From positions 23,831 to 54,639 of the forward strand of contig DZAU01000003.1 of the NCBI GenBank assembly GCA_022729635.1: a stretch of DNA of 30,809 nt. The letters run 5' to 3'. Made by a program: the position numbers and the translations under genes. The notes below the pieces were generated by a model. The model was not told where the DNA came from, made no database searches, and was given only the letters and a program-made list of their open reading frames with translations. This DNA is from Flavobacterium psychrophilum (GTDB lineage: Bacteria; Bacteroidota; Bacteroidia; Flavobacteriales; Flavobacteriaceae). Below, piece after piece: positions 30,736-30,809 of this stretch. The stretch's first letter is position 1. The number at the start of each line of letters is the position of its first letter.

Positions 30736-30809
30736 TTTCAAGTTTCAAGTTTTTCAAGTTTCAAGTTGCTGAACCTGAAACTTTAAACCTGAAACTTTAA
30801 ACCTGAAAC
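30736..30809. repeat. Tandem and inverted short repeats after sufC
   Basis: First GTTTCAAGTTTCAAG-type repeats (30736-30766). Then a 14-base tandem unit ACCTGAAACTTTAA starting at 30773, present 2.6 times to the window end. The two halves are partly complementary (TTTCAAGTT against AACCTGAAA). The repeat probably continues past the edge. Confidence 0.75.

Noticed and set aside
1..30809. tRNA, rRNA, CRISPR array, prophage or insertion sequence.
   Set aside because: Spacers were read for cloverleaf-like segments, regularly spaced direct repeats, transposases and integrases; none was found. The repeats present are palindromic intergenic elements only.

Overview
The window reads as a chromosomal segment from a Bacteroidota bacterium, most likely Flavobacteriaceae and close to Flavobacterium. 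Evidence: AT-rich DNA, signal peptides ending in FAQ/KAQ/AFGQ, a type IX secretion (T9SS) C-terminal sorting domain, a TonB-dependent receptor with a carboxypeptidase-regulatory-like N-terminus, a short-chain (SDR) threonine dehydrogenase of the Flavobacterium type, Bacteroidota promoters (TTTG, about 20 bases, TAnnTTTG), and palindromic intergenic repeats typical of flavobacteria. No rRNA, tRNA, CRISPR array, transposase or phage gene was seen.

Layout. 1-2960: an antiquitin-type aldehyde dehydrogenase and a CorA-type metal channel, both on the minus strand, separated by repeats and a candidate structured RNA resembling Flavo-1. 3354-12228: a divergent cluster. On the minus strand are a secreted endonuclease/exonuclease/phosphatase-family enzyme and a small secreted OB-fold-like protein. 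On the plus strand are a TonB-dependent receptor, a DUF5689-type lipoprotein, a T9SS-secreted endonuclease I with lamin-tail and Calx-beta-like domains, and an S66 LD-carboxypeptidase. I infer that this is a locus for breaking down and taking up extracellular nucleic acid. 12236-13739: a duplicated palindromic repeat, a YraN-family protein, and an ACT-like protein of unknown role with its own promoter and terminator. 13819-18082 (minus): lipoprotein, mfd (TTG start overlapping the lipoprotein stop) and a solitary antitoxin-like gene. 18502-19440: SDR threonine dehydrogenase. 19452-22295 (minus): a four-gene overlapping operon of an unknown membrane protein, ABC ATPase, ABC permease and a secreted protein. 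22494-26982 (minus): M1 aminopeptidase, S8 protease lipoprotein and metallo-beta-lactamase-fold hydrolase, the first two with their own hairpin terminators.

27155-30730: the SUF iron-sulfur assembly operon (sufA-like, sufB, sufC), interrupted between sufB and sufC by an AT-richer block holding a YoeB-type toxin-antitoxin pair and a flavodoxin-like NAD(P)H oxidoreductase. The window ends in short repeats after sufC, where sufD would be expected.

Most genes are ordinary core or exported functions. The most unusual points are the nuclease/TonB locus, the cargo inside the suf operon, a toxin that appears to lack its C-terminal tyrosine, and a 20-base palindrome inserted cleanly into the arm of a larger palindrome.
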